Shown piece after piece: positions 52,622-62,059 of a stretch of DNA of 64,000 bases. Both the position numbers and the translations under genes were made by a program. The stretch covers positions 62,001-126,000 of the forward strand of contig NZ_JAUSTQ010000008.1 in NCBI RefSeq assembly GCF_030812915.1, in the 5' to 3' direction. Source of the DNA: Alkalibacillus salilacus. Lineage in GTDB: Bacteria; Bacillota; Bacilli; Bacillales; Alkalibacillaceae. Numbering within the stretch: position 1 is the stretch's first letter; each line of letters opens with the position of its first letter. The notes below the pieces were generated by a model. It was not told where the DNA came from. It made no database searches and saw only the letters and a program-made list of their open reading frames with translations.

Positions 52622-52669
52622 AAACTCAAACTAATGGCTTATTTAAGTTATTAGTTTGAGTTTTTTTAT
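52622..52669 (+). terminator. Terminator of ylaN
   Basis: AACTCAAACTAAT pairs with ATTAGTTTGAGTT around a ~15-nt loop, then TTTTTTT. The following ~245 bp up to pycA are AT-rich; a short direct repeat CGTAATCGTAATC lies at ~52858, otherwise no feature seen. Confidence 0.88.
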
Positions 52670-52916
52670 TTTCTCGATTTTCATTGGTATTATAGTGCTT
52701 TATTAATAAAAATCCACCAACTAATGTTAAAATTAGTCTTTTTGATCAATGAGATGCAATATTCTTTGGTATTAGCCTTATTTCAAAGCATTACATCATT
52801 AGACAAAAATAATTTTTTCATGTAATCTAAAAAATATTCAGATATTTAAGTGAATATCGTAATCGTAATCAAGTATTAATCGATGTTTAGAATAATCATT
52901 CATTGGAGGTAAAACT

Positions 52917-55900
52917 ATGGCAGACCTTAAATCATTTAATAAAGTTTTGGTCGCGAATCGAGGAGAGATTGCGATTCGTGTGTTTCGTGCGTGTACTGAA
53001 ATGAATATTCGAACAGTAGCGATTTATTCAGAAGAAGATACAGGGTCGTATCATCGTTATAAAGCTGATGAATCGTACTTAATTGGTCAAGGTAAAAAGC
53101 CAATTGATGCTTATTTAGATATTGAAGGAATCATCGAATTAGCTAAAGAAGTCAATGTTGATGCAATTCACCCAGGTTATGGTTTTTTATCTGAGAATAT
53201 TGAATTTGCTAAACGATGTGAAGAAGAAGGCATCACTTTCATAGGACCATCAAGTGATTTATTAAATACGTTTGGTGATAAAGTAAGAGCGCGTGAAGCA
53301 GCTATTAATGCTGATATACCAGTTATACCAGGTACAGATGGCCCTGTATCATCTGTTGAAGAAGTAGAAGCGTTTGTTGAACAACATGGTCTACCCATTA
53401 TGGTCAAAGCCGCATTAGGCGGTGGTGGACGTGGTATGCGTATTGTTCGCACACGCCAATCTCTACGTGATTCATATGAGCGGGCCAAGTCCGAAGCAAG
53501 AGCTGCCTTTGGTAGTGATGAGGTTTATGTTGAAAAACTAGTCGAACAACCGAAACACATTGAAGTACAAATTTTAGGTGACCATGAAGGCGATATCGTT
53601 CACTTATATGAAAGAGACTGTTCAATTCAGCGTCGTCACCAAAAAGTTGTTGAAATAGCTCCAAGTATTTCTCTAGATGAAAAACAACGAGAAGATATAT
53701 GTGATGCAGCTGTTAAATTAATGAATTCAGTCGATTATGTTAACGCTGGTACCGTTGAATTCCTTGTGACTGATGATGAATTTTTCTTTATTGAAGTGAA
53801 TCCACGTGTCCAAGTAGAACATACGATTACTGAAATGATCACAGGGATTGATATTGTTCAATCACAAATCCGTATCGCAATGGGACATACATTGCATAGT
53901 CACGATGTAGGCATTCCTAAACAAGAGGATGTCATTACACACGGTTATGCCATTCAATCACGTGTTACAACTGAAGATCCACTTAATCAGTTCATGCCGG
54001 ATACAGGAAAAATTATGGCTTACCGAACGGGTGGAGGTTTCGGTGTACGCTTAGATGCAGGAAATGGCTTCCAAGGTGCTGTTATTTCGCCTCATTATGA
54101 TTCGTTACTCGTTAAAGTTTCGACATGGGCGCTGACATTTGAACAAGCTGCTCATAAGATGGTTCGTAATTTGAAAGAATTCCGTATTCGAGGCATTAAA
54201 ACTAACATTCCATTTCTAGAGAATGTCATTCAGCATAATAAGTTCTTGAACGGAACTTATGACACGACGTTTATTGATTCAACACCTGAATTATTTGTGT
54301 TCTCGAAAAGATTTGACCGCGGAACGAAATTATTGTCTTATTTAGGCTATACGACGGTGAATGCTCCTGCAGCAACTGGTGTTGATAAAAAACCACTGTT
54401 CTCAAATCCGCGATTACCAGATGTGGATAAACATACGCCATACCCAAATGGAACGAAACAAATCTTAGAAGAGCATGGTCCTGAAGCAGTTGCTGATTGG
54501 TTGAGTGAACAAAAAGACGTGCAGTTAACTGACACGACATTTCGAGATGCTCATCAGTCGTTATTAGCAACACGAGTTCGTTCTAAAGATTTATATCAAG
54601 TAGCTGAACCAACAGCAAAATTATTACCTAATTTGTTCTCAGTCGAAATGTGGGGCGGAGCAACTTTTGATGTGTCATACCGTTTCTTAAAAGAAGATCC
54701 ATGGGAACGTTTGCAAACCTTGCGCGAGAAAATGCCTAACGTGCTCTTCCAGATGTTGCTGAGAGCAAGTAATGCTGTCGGGTATAAAAACTACCCTGAT
54801 AATGTCATTGATGATTTTGTTGAAAAGAGTGCTGAAGCGGGTATTGATATCTTTAGAATTTTCGATAGCTTGAATTGGGTTGAAGGTATGATCCCAGCCA
54901 TTGAGGCTGTTCGTAAACAGAACAAAATAGCTGAAGCTGCTATTTGTTATACGGGTGATATTTTAGACCCTAAACGAGATAAGTATGATCTAGACTATTA
55001 CGTTAACATGGCGCAAACATTAGAAGAAGCAGGGGCTCACATTCTAGGAATTAAAGATATGGCCGGGTTATTGAAACCTGAAGCGGCTTATCAATTGATC
55101 AGTGCACTAAAAGAGGCTGTCTCAATTCCAATTCACTTACACACACATGATACGAGCGGTAATGGTATTATGATGTACTCTCGCGCTGTAGAGGCTGGTG
55201 TCGATGCAGTTGATGTTGCAACAAGTGCTATGGCTGGTAGTACATCTCAACCTAGTGCGAATAGTTTATATTACGCTTTAGAAGGTTCTAATAGACAGCC
55301 AAATGTGGATATTGCATCTTACAATTACTTATCCAGATACTGGGAAGATGTTCGTCATTATTATAATCAGTTTGAGAATGGATTGAAATCACCTCATCCA
55401 GAAGTGTATTTTCATGAGATGCCAGGCGGTCAGTACTCAAACTTACAACAGCAAGCTAAAGCTGTTGGCTTAGGTGATCGCTGGGATGAAGTGAAAGAGA
55501 TGTATCGCAATGTAAACGATATGTTTGGTGATATCGTCAAAGTAACACCTTCATCAAAAATTGTTGGTGATATGGCATTGTTTATGGTGCAAAACGAGTT
55601 GACTGTAGATGATGTTTATGAAAAGGGTGAATCACTTGATTTCCCTGATTCTGTCGTTGAATTCTTCCAAGGTTATATTGGTCAACCTTATAAAGGATTC
55701 CCAAAACAATTGCAGCGTATTGTGTTAAAAGGTCGAGAAGCTATTGAAACACGCCCTGGTAAAACACTAAAACCTGTTAATTTTGAAGCTTTAAAAGAGC
55801 AACTTTATGAGAAACTCGATCGACAAGTGACACCTTTTGAAATTGTATCCTATGCTCTATACCCGAAAGTATTCTTGGATTATCAAAAGTTTGTCGATCA

Positions 55901-56363
55901 ATATGGTGATGTATCAGTGCTAGACACTCCTTCATTCTTATATGGCTTACGATTAGGTGAAGAGATTGCTGTTGAGATCGAACAAGGAAAAACGCTCATG
56001 GTTAAGCTTGTATCAGTCGGAGAAGCTCAAAAAGATGGAACGCGTGTGGTTTACTTTGAATTAAATGGGCAGCCAAGGGAAGTCATTGTACGTGATGAAA
56101 GTGTTCAAGATGTAACACAATCACGCGTTAAAGTTGATGAAGGCAATGCAAACCATATTGGTGCGTCTATGCCTGGTACGGTGGTTAGTGTATTAGTAAA
56201 AGAAGGTGAGCAAGTGAAGAAAAACGATCACCTGATGATTACAGAATCCATGAAAATGGAAACAACCATACAAGCACCGTTTGATGGTAAAGTAAAACGA
56301 ATTCTTGTAAAAGATGGAGAGTCGTTAGAATCTGGCGACTTACTTGTAGAAATGGATTCATAA
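52917..56363 (+). CDS. pycA: Pyruvate carboxylase
   Basis: A 1148-residue biotin enzyme making oxaloacetate from pyruvate, bicarbonate and ATP (anaplerosis). Biotin carboxylase ~1-455 (GGGGRGMR, VEFFLxxD-type EVNPRVQVEHTITE), carboxyltransferase ~530-805 (TDTTFRDAHQSLLATR; HTHDTSGN), allosteric region, and biotin carrier domain with Lys1113 (ESMKMETT). ATG 7 nt after TGGAGG. Next to ctaA as in Bacillus. Acetyl-CoA made by PdhABCD is the usual activator. The stop is followed within 6 bp by repeat copy 3. Confidence 0.98.
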   Translation: MADLKSFNKVLVANRGEIAIRVFRACTEMNIRTVAIYSEEDTGSYHRYKADESYLIGQGKKPIDAYLDIEGIIELAKEVNVDAIHPGYGFLSENIEFAKRCEEEGITFIGPSSDLLNTFGDKVRAREAAINADIPVIPGTDGPVSSVEEVEAFVEQHGLPIMVKAALGGGGRGMRIVRTRQSLRDSYERAKSEARAAFGSDEVYVEKLVEQPKHIEVQILGDHEGDIVHLYERDCSIQRRHQKVVEIAPSISLDEKQREDICDAAVKLMNSVDYVNAGTVEFLVTDDEFFFIEVNPRVQVEHTITEMITGIDIVQSQIRIAMGHTLHSHDVGIPKQEDVITHGYAIQSRVTTEDPLNQFMPDTGKIMAYRTGGGFGVRLDAGNGFQGAVISPHYDSLLVKVSTWALTFEQAAHKMVRNLKEFRIRGIKTNIPFLENVIQHNKFLNGTYDTTFIDSTPELFVFSKRFDRGTKLLSYLGYTTVNAPAATGVDKKPLFSNPRLPDVDKHTPYPNGTKQILEEHGPEAVADWLSEQKDVQLTDTTFRDAHQSLLATRVRSKDLYQVAEPTAKLLPNLFSVEMWGGATFDVSYRFLKEDPWERLQTLREKMPNVLFQMLLRASNAVGYKNYPDNVIDDFVEKSAEAGIDIFRIFDSLNWVEGMIPAIEAVRKQNKIAEAAICYTGDILDPKRDKYDLDYYVNMAQTLEEAGAHILGIKDMAGLLKPEAAYQLISALKEAVSIPIHLHTHDTSGNGIMMYSRAVEAGVDAVDVATSAMAGSTSQPSANSLYYALEGSNRQPNVDIASYNYLSRYWEDVRHYYNQFENGLKSPHPEVYFHEMPGGQYSNLQQQAKAVGLGDRWDEVKEMYRNVNDMFGDIVKVTPSSKIVGDMALFMVQNELTVDDVYEKGESLDFPDSVVEFFQGYIGQPYKGFPKQLQRIVLKGREAIETRPGKTLKPVNFEALKEQLYEKLDRQVTPFEIVSYALYPKVFLDYQKFVDQYGDVSVLDTPSFLYGLRLGEEIAVEIEQGKTLMVKLVSVGEAQKDGTRVVYFELNGQPREVIVRDESVQDVTQSRVKVDEGNANHIGASMPGTVVSVLVKEGEQVKKNDHLMITESMKMETTIQAPFDGKVKRILVKDGESLESGDLLVEMDS

Positions 56364-56368
56364 AATAA

Positions 56369-56573
56369 ACTTTGTTAAAGTTTAGTGTAGTTTTTCTATT
56401 GATTTAGCTCAAAGTTGTTGAATTGTGAGAAGCGAAGGTGGCGACTCCTGCGGGAATAGCACGAGTCTCGAGACCCCGCAGGCCACGCCTTTGGGCCGAG
56501 GAGGCTCGAGCCGTGCCCGCGGAAAGCGTCCACCGAAAGCGGATCACAATATCAACAACGGACTTTAACAGAG
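56369..56573. repeat. GC-rich mosaic repeat element, copy 3 (shortest, most regular)
   Basis: Inverted ends: ACTTTGTTAAAGT / ACTTTAACAGAGT and GTTGTTGAATTGTGA / TCACAATATCAACAAC, enclosing GGTGGCGACTCCTGCGGGAA, AGCACGAGTCTCGAGACCCC, GCAGGCCACGCCTTTGGGCC, GAGGAGGCTCGAGCCGTGCC and GCGGAAAGCGTCCACCG. The whole unit can fold into one long arm. It lies between the convergent pycA and ctaA, just upstream of the ctaA terminator. Confidence 0.88.
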
Positions 56574-56582
56574 TCCAAAAAT

Positions 56583-56623
56583 AAAGAAGTCGAGAGGCAA
56601 TTTAACGCCTCTCGACTTCTTTA
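56583..56623 (-). terminator. Terminator of ctaA
   Basis: AAAGAAGTCGAGAGGC pairs perfectly with GCCTCTCGACTTCTTT; it abuts the ctaA stop codon. Confidence 0.85.
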
Positions 56624-57532
56624 CTATATAGACCTTCTTGCAATCATAATCATGTAACATAATAACGCAAAGAATAGTGAAATAATCACAGCATGTAGTA
56701 ACGCAATAGTTGCATTTAGCATTGTCACGATAATTAGTGCCCCTAAAACGACCTGGAACACGATTAATAACGACGCAATCGTCCAACCGTATAATAAAAA
56801 GCTATTTTGACGATAGTGACGTAATACGTGAATGAGTAAACCAATCACCCAAACAAATAATAATCCAGCTAATAAACGATGGCCCATGTGAATCGCTTGT
56901 TCAACCGAGAAACTACTAAGGGCAAACGGGTTGTCATTTGAACAGAATGGCCAGCCACCACATACGAGACTTGATTGCTTGTGACGGACAAGGGCTCCAG
57001 TGTAAACCACAACTAACGTATATATGAATAAACTGTATAGGTGGACACGAATTGTTTTTGGAACCTTGACCATTGTCGTATGAAGTTTCTCATCGACGTT
57101 AAAAATAATTGCAGCCAATAAAAATACTGAAGCGAACGAGATTAAAGAAATACCAAAGTGTAATGCTTTAATAAGTGGTGTTTGTTCTATAAGAACAGCA
57201 GCTGCACCTAATAATGACTGAATAACGATAAAAAGAATCGTAATAAAAATTAGAAATTTAGTTTCTTTGATTTGTGAATAGTATTTCCAAGCCTGGTAAG
57301 ACAATAGTAAAATGATTATTATAGCTACTCCAGAGACCATCCGATGACTATATTCAATGATCATTTCAATGTTTACGTTAGCCGGTATGAGTGTGCCATG
57401 GCAGAGTGGCCAACTTCTACCGCAACCTAATCCTGATTCTGTTTTTGTTACAAGGGCGCCGCCAACTAAAACGAAAAACATCGTTATAACAGACACAACG
57501 GCAACGACCTTAGGATGTAAGATATATTTCAA
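56624..57532 (-). CDS. ctaA: Heme A synthase
   Basis: A 302-residue, eight-helix membrane protein that oxidises heme O to heme A. Heme-ligand histidines lie in EYSHRMVSG, ALHFGISL, MGHRLLAG and LLHAVII. Extracytoplasmic cysteine pairs (GLGCGRSWPLCHG; LVCGGWPFC) are conserved. The TTG at 57532 is chosen because AGAGGTG lies ~11 nt upstream and the N-terminus then matches B. subtilis CtaA; an ATG at 57556 is the alternative. Divergent from ctaB. Confidence 0.93.
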   Translation of the reverse strand: MKYILHPKVVAVVSVITMFFVLVGGALVTKTESGLGCGRSWPLCHGTLIPANVNIEMIIEYSHRMVSGVAIIIILLLSYQAWKYYSQIKETKFLIFITILFIVIQSLLGAAAVLIEQTPLIKALHFGISLISFASVFLLAAIIFNVDEKLHTTMVKVPKTIRVHLYSLFIYTLVVVYTGALVRHKQSSLVCGGWPFCSNDNPFALSSFSVEQAIHMGHRLLAGLLFVWVIGLLIHVLRHYRQNSFLLYGWTIASLLIVFQVVLGALIIVTMLNATIALLHAVIISLFFALLCYMIMIARRSI

Positions 57533-57708
57533 TGTCTTGTTGACACCTCTTTTCATGCGTATCCATTTCATAGTACATCTTAATACAAATATAGCCCAAG
57601 CGAAAATATAAAACGTTACAAAATTATAACAATCTATTGAATAATGCCATGAAAACAAGGCTTAGTCGTTTTAAAACTTTATTAAATATGCTAAGTTTAA
57701 AATGTGGA

Positions 57709-57741
57709 GATTTCTCACAGATTTTTCACAGTTTCTTCACA
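57709..57741 (-). promoter_or_regulatory. Triple 11-bp direct repeat between ctaA and ctaB, possible ResD binding site
   Basis: On the minus strand TGTGAAGAAAC, TGTGAAAAATC and TGTGAGAAATC follow one another without gaps. The first copy is preceded by T, giving TTGTGAA, close to the ResD box TTTGTGAAT. One helical turn per unit would place bound monomers on one face. In the 331-bp ctaA-ctaB gap no other clear element was seen apart from a possible -10 TACAAT at 57790-57795 facing ctaB. Confidence 0.55.
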
Positions 57742-57863
57742 ACTTAAGATTTTTTATATGATTAAATAGAAGTGGCAGATGTAACATGATACAATAGTTT
57801 TGTAATACATTGTCATATTTTAACCTTTTCAATGTAGAAAGGTTGAGAGGTAGGTCGAATGCT

Positions 57864-58802
57864 ATGAGTGAAGTGCGCTCGGCAGAAAAAGCGACGACCA
57901 ACATCGTTGATCAATCTCAATCTAGCGTAAAATCACTATGGACTGACTTTTTGGCATTAATTAAAATTGGAATTATTAATTCCAATTTAATTACGACTTT
58001 TGCAGGTTTTTGGTTGGCATTATATTTCATGAGCCAAAATCCTCTCGAGCATTGGGGAACATTCCTCTTAGTCATGCTCGGAACAGCCTTAGTCATCGCT
58101 GGTGGTTGTGTCATTAATAATTATTATGACCGCGATATTGATGTTGATATGGGACGTACTAAATCGCGTCCTACGATTACTGGTACAATTCCTCTACCTG
58201 TTATCTTAGGGTTAGGTATTGCTTTTTCTGTTATAGGGTTATTAACTTTATATGCAACAACATTGCAGGCAGCCTTGTTCGGTTTTATGGGCTGGTTTGT
58301 CTATGTTGTCTTGTATACCATGTGGTCTAAGCGAAAATATACTATTAATACCGTTGTCGGAAGTTTTTCAGGTGCAGCACCGCCATTAATTGGATGGGCA
58401 GCTGTTGATAGCACTTTACATCCGGCGGCATTTGTATTATTTTTAATAATGTTTATATGGCAAACACCACATTTTTTAGCGCTAGCAATACGTAAGAAAG
58501 ATGACTATGCGAATGCTGGAGTACCAATGCTTCCATCGGTTTATGGTAATGAAATCACCAAAAGACAAATGGTAATCTATACAGCTTGTTTATTACCGTT
58601 ACCATTATACTTTTTCCAATTAGGCATGGTCTTTATTGTATTTGCTACATTGCTAAACGTAGGATGGTTTATCTTAGGGTTATATGGTTTTCTGATGAAA
58701 GACGACCAGAAATGGGCAAAATGGATGTTCATATATTCCCTTAATTATCTAACATTGTTTTTCGTGGGATTAGTTGTTGCAACAATTCCATCATTCTTGT
58801 GA
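57864..58802 (+). CDS. ctaB: Protoheme IX farnesyltransferase (heme O synthase)
   Basis: A 312-residue UbiA-family membrane prenyltransferase. Asp-rich motif NNYYDRDIDVDMGRTKSRP and the second motif YTxxxKRKYTINT; nine membrane segments. It adds the farnesyl group to heme b, supplying CtaA. The ATG at 57864 follows GAGAGGTAGG; a two-codon frame ATGCTATGA lies between SD and start and shares the ATGA overlap, which may tune initiation. ~95 bp before ctaC. Confidence 0.95.
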   Translation: MSEVRSAEKATTNIVDQSQSSVKSLWTDFLALIKIGIINSNLITTFAGFWLALYFMSQNPLEHWGTFLLVMLGTALVIAGGCVINNYYDRDIDVDMGRTKSRPTITGTIPLPVILGLGIAFSVIGLLTLYATTLQAALFGFMGWFVYVVLYTMWSKRKYTINTVVGSFSGAAPPLIGWAAVDSTLHPAAFVLFLIMFIWQTPHFLALAIRKKDDYANAGVPMLPSVYGNEITKRQMVIYTACLLPLPLYFFQLGMVFIVFATLLNVGWFILGLYGFLMKDDQKWAKWMFIYSLNYLTLFFVGLVVATIPSFL

Positions 58803-58897
58803 TTCAATTAAGAAATATTTACTTTCTTAATTAATGAATAAATATGCTTTGGGCATAAAACAACAATGAATTAAGAGAAAGAGAGGTATCAAACAAA

Positions 58898-60166
58898 ATG
58901 AAAGGCTGGATGAGTCGGTTTAAAGCTGTATTTGCTTTAACAGTCATGGCCCTAATCCTTTCAGGTTGTGGCGAGTCATTTTTAAGTGCGTTACAACCAA
59001 GTGGTGAAGGAGCCTCGATGCTTCTAGACCTAATGATCTTAAGTATCGTGATTATGTTATTTGTCTTTGTTATCGTCATGATTATTTATGTTTTTGTTAT
59101 CTTCAAGTTCCGTCAAAAGAAGGGACAAGAAGATATTGTGCCGAAACAGGTTGAAGGTAGTCACGCCCTTGAGACATTATGGACAGTGATTCCAATTATT
59201 TTACTCCTCATTTTGGCAGTTCCTACTATTCAGTATACGTTTGCATTAGCAGACACTAGTCCAGAAACGACTGAAGAAGGGGAAGAGCTTGATCAAATTT
59301 GGGTTGATGTAACTGGGAGCCAATATTGGTGGCATTTTGAATATCGAGATATAGAAGTCACTACAAGCCAAGAGTTATACATTCCAACTGATCGTCGAGT
59401 GAACTTATCAATGATTTCTGATGACGTTATTCACTCATTCTGGGTTCCAACAATCCAAGGTAAGATGGACGTTAACCCTACAGGAAACACAAATGAGATG
59501 TATATTCAAGCAGAAGAAGAAGGGGTTTATTGGGGCAAATGTGCTGAGTTATGTGGTCCGTCCCACTCACTCATGGACTTCAAGATTGTAGCTGTAAGCC
59601 CAGGAGAGTTTGAACAATGGGTAGAAGATATGCAATCTGTTTCTGGTGAAGAAGAACCAGAATCTGAAACAGCACAAGCAGGACAACAAGTATTTGCTGA
59701 TAATTGTATGTCTTGTCACGCAATTGGTTCTTCTCCAAATAAAGCTGGACCCAACCTCACAAATTTTGCTGATCGTGAAAAGCTAGCTGGAGTCTTTGAT
59801 ATGAATGAAGAAAATCTTCGTGAATGGATTGCTACTAAAGGTGAAGAAATGAAACCTGGTAACTCTATGATGGATGCTCCATATGACTTAAGCGATGAGG
59901 AAATTAATCAAGTGATGGAATACTTAATGACGTTAAGCCCTAGTGAGATAACACCAGAAAGTGCTAATAATGGTATTTATGAAGATTCAGATTTAAGTGG
60001 ACTATTCCCTGAAGAATCTGAGGGTGAAGGCGAAGGAAATAGCGATTCTGAAGGAAACGGTGATTCTGAATCAGATTCAGAGTCAGGAAACAATTCTGAG
60101 GATGATTCTGAAGGTGATTCTAGCGAGAACTCTAATGATAATTCAGATAATAACTCAGATGAGTAA
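58898..60166 (+). CDS. ctaC: Cytochrome caa3 oxidase subunit II with heme c domain and long acidic tail
   Basis: A 422-residue lipoprotein (lipobox LSGC, Cys24). Two membrane helices (~42-70, ~98-117), CuA domain with His179 (VIHSFW), Cys215, Cys219, His223 and Met226 (CAELCGPSHSLM), then a cytochrome c domain with CMSCH (270-274) and distal Met in KPGNSMM. The last ~51 residues (372-422) are only Glu, Ser, Gly, Asn and Asp; B. subtilis CtaC, at about 356 residues, lacks such a tail. The tail lies on the extracytoplasmic side. ATG after AAAGAGAGG. Assembly probably uses the Sco protein at 16137-16730. Confidence 0.95.
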   Translation: MKGWMSRFKAVFALTVMALILSGCGESFLSALQPSGEGASMLLDLMILSIVIMLFVFVIVMIIYVFVIFKFRQKKGQEDIVPKQVEGSHALETLWTVIPIILLLILAVPTIQYTFALADTSPETTEEGEELDQIWVDVTGSQYWWHFEYRDIEVTTSQELYIPTDRRVNLSMISDDVIHSFWVPTIQGKMDVNPTGNTNEMYIQAEEEGVYWGKCAELCGPSHSLMDFKIVAVSPGEFEQWVEDMQSVSGEEEPESETAQAGQQVFADNCMSCHAIGSSPNKAGPNLTNFADREKLAGVFDMNEENLREWIATKGEEMKPGNSMMDAPYDLSDEEINQVMEYLMTLSPSEITPESANNGIYEDSDLSGLFPEESEGEGEGNSDSEGNGDSESDSESGNNSEDDSEGDSSENSNDNSDNNSDE

Positions 60167-60202
60167 TGTATAGAGACTTATGAATAGAGGGAGGTTACAA
60201 GC

Positions 60203-62059
60203 GTGAGCACGACAGCTAATCAAAAAGCTGGTATTGGTTCAGTTTTATGGGATTACCTTACTACGGTTGACCATAAAAAAATCGCTATTCTCTACCTAAT
60301 CGGCGGAATGTTCTTCTTCCTAGTAGGTGGATTACAGGCGATGCTGATCCGTATACAGCTAGTTGTACCTGAAAATGAATTTCTTTCAGCGCAATTTTAT
60401 AATGAAGTGTTAACAATGCACGGAACAACCATGATTTTCTTAGCAGCTATGCCGCTCTTATTTGCGCTCATGAATGCTGTATTGCCATTACAAATCGGTG
60501 CGCGGGACGTCGCATTTCCATTTGTAAACGCACTAGGATTTTGGTTATTCTTCTTTGGAGGAATATTCTTAAACATATCTTGGTTTACTGGTGGCGCACC
60601 TGATGCGGGGTGGACAGCATACGCACCATTATCAGTCTTTTCAGAAGGACATGGTGTAGATTATTACGCTATTGGTTTACAGATTTCAGGTTTTGGTACA
60701 TTAATGGCAGGTATCAACTTCCTTGTTACTGTGATTAATATGCGTGCACCAGGCATGACTTATATGCGTATGCCGTTATTTACATGGACATCATTTATTG
60801 CAAGTGTTTTAATTCTATTTGCATTCCCAGCTTTAACAGTTGGTTTATTCCTTTTAACATTTGATCGGTTATTTGGAGCAAATTTCTTCAACCCAGATAT
60901 GGGTGGTAATGCTATTATTTGGGAGCACTTATTCTGGATTTTTGGTCACCCAGAAGTTTACATTTTAATTCTCCCAGCATTTGGTGTGTTTAGTGAAGTC
61001 ATACCAGCATTCGCGAAGAAACGTTTATTCGGTTATTCATCCATGGTATTTGCGACGATCTTAATCGCATTCCTTGGTTTCATGGTATGGGCACACCACA
61101 TGTTTACCGTAGGACTTGGACCAATTGCTAACTCAATCTTTGCGGTTGCAACAATGGCGATTGCTGTTCCAACAGGTATTAAGATCTTTAACTGGTTATT
61201 TACTTTATGGGGCGGCCAAATTAGGATGACATCCCCTATGGTTTTTGCTCTTGGTTTTATACCAACCTTTACAGTTGGTGGTATGACAGGTGTCATGTTG
61301 GCATCAGCTGCGGCTGACTTCCAATATCATGACTCTTACTTCGTCGTAGCACACTTCCACTACGTTATCGTTGGTGGTGTTGTACTTGGTATTTTTGCTG
61401 GTCTAATCTACTGGTGGCCAAAGATGTTTGGTACCTTCTTAAATGAGAAGCTCAATCATTGGTTCTTCTGGCTATTCTTTATTGGTTTTCACTTAACATT
61501 CTTCCTACAACATTTCTTAGGATTAATGGGAATGCCGAGACGTTATTGGACTTTCTTAGAAGGTCAAAATTTAGATTTATTTAACTTAATTAGTACGATT
61601 GGTGCTTTCTTCATGGCTATAGGAACACTTGTATTCTTATTTAATGTTGTGAAGACTCAATTAAAAGGTGAAAAAGTTTCAGGTGACCCTTGGGATGCAC
61701 GTACGCTTGAATGGTCTATTCCATCACCTCCACCTTTCTATAACTTTAAACAAGAACCACTAGTACGTGGTTTAGATCCTTTATGGATAGAAAAAATGCA
61801 AGGGAACGGCAAAATCCAACCTGCTGAACCACTAGGTGACATCCATATGCCTAACCGTTCATTGACACCGTTCATGATCTCACTCGGCTTATTCATAGCT
61901 GGTTTCGGTATTATGTATCAAGGTGGTATGTGGGTTCTAGCTGGTATCGGATTTGCGACAACATTTGGTTCAATGTTATATCGTTCCTTAAAAGATGATA
62001 TTGGTTATCATGTTCATAAAGAAGAATTAGAAGAAGAGGGGGATGGTTCGAATGGCTGA
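60203..62059 (+). CDS. ctaD: Cytochrome caa3 oxidase subunit I
   Basis: A 618-residue membrane protein with at least 12 helices, housing heme a and the heme a3-CuB centre. Ligands: MHGTTMIF (heme a), GHPEVY (CuB His and cross-linked Tyr), HH in WAHHMF, and HFHYVIVGG (heme a3 and a). Reduces O2 to water with proton pumping. GTG start after AGGGAGG; its end overlaps ctaE by 8 bp. Confidence 0.97.
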   Translation: MSTTANQKAGIGSVLWDYLTTVDHKKIAILYLIGGMFFFLVGGLQAMLIRIQLVVPENEFLSAQFYNEVLTMHGTTMIFLAAMPLLFALMNAVLPLQIGARDVAFPFVNALGFWLFFFGGIFLNISWFTGGAPDAGWTAYAPLSVFSEGHGVDYYAIGLQISGFGTLMAGINFLVTVINMRAPGMTYMRMPLFTWTSFIASVLILFAFPALTVGLFLLTFDRLFGANFFNPDMGGNAIIWEHLFWIFGHPEVYILILPAFGVFSEVIPAFAKKRLFGYSSMVFATILIAFLGFMVWAHHMFTVGLGPIANSIFAVATMAIAVPTGIKIFNWLFTLWGGQIRMTSPMVFALGFIPTFTVGGMTGVMLASAAADFQYHDSYFVVAHFHYVIVGGVVLGIFAGLIYWWPKMFGTFLNEKLNHWFFWLFFIGFHLTFFLQHFLGLMGMPRRYWTFLEGQNLDLFNLISTIGAFFMAIGTLVFLFNVVKTQLKGEKVSGDPWDARTLEWSIPSPPPFYNFKQEPLVRGLDPLWIEKMQGNGKIQPAEPLGDIHMPNRSLTPFMISLGLFIAGFGIMYQGGMWVLAGIGFATTFGSMLYRSLKDDIGYHVHKEELEEEGDGSNG

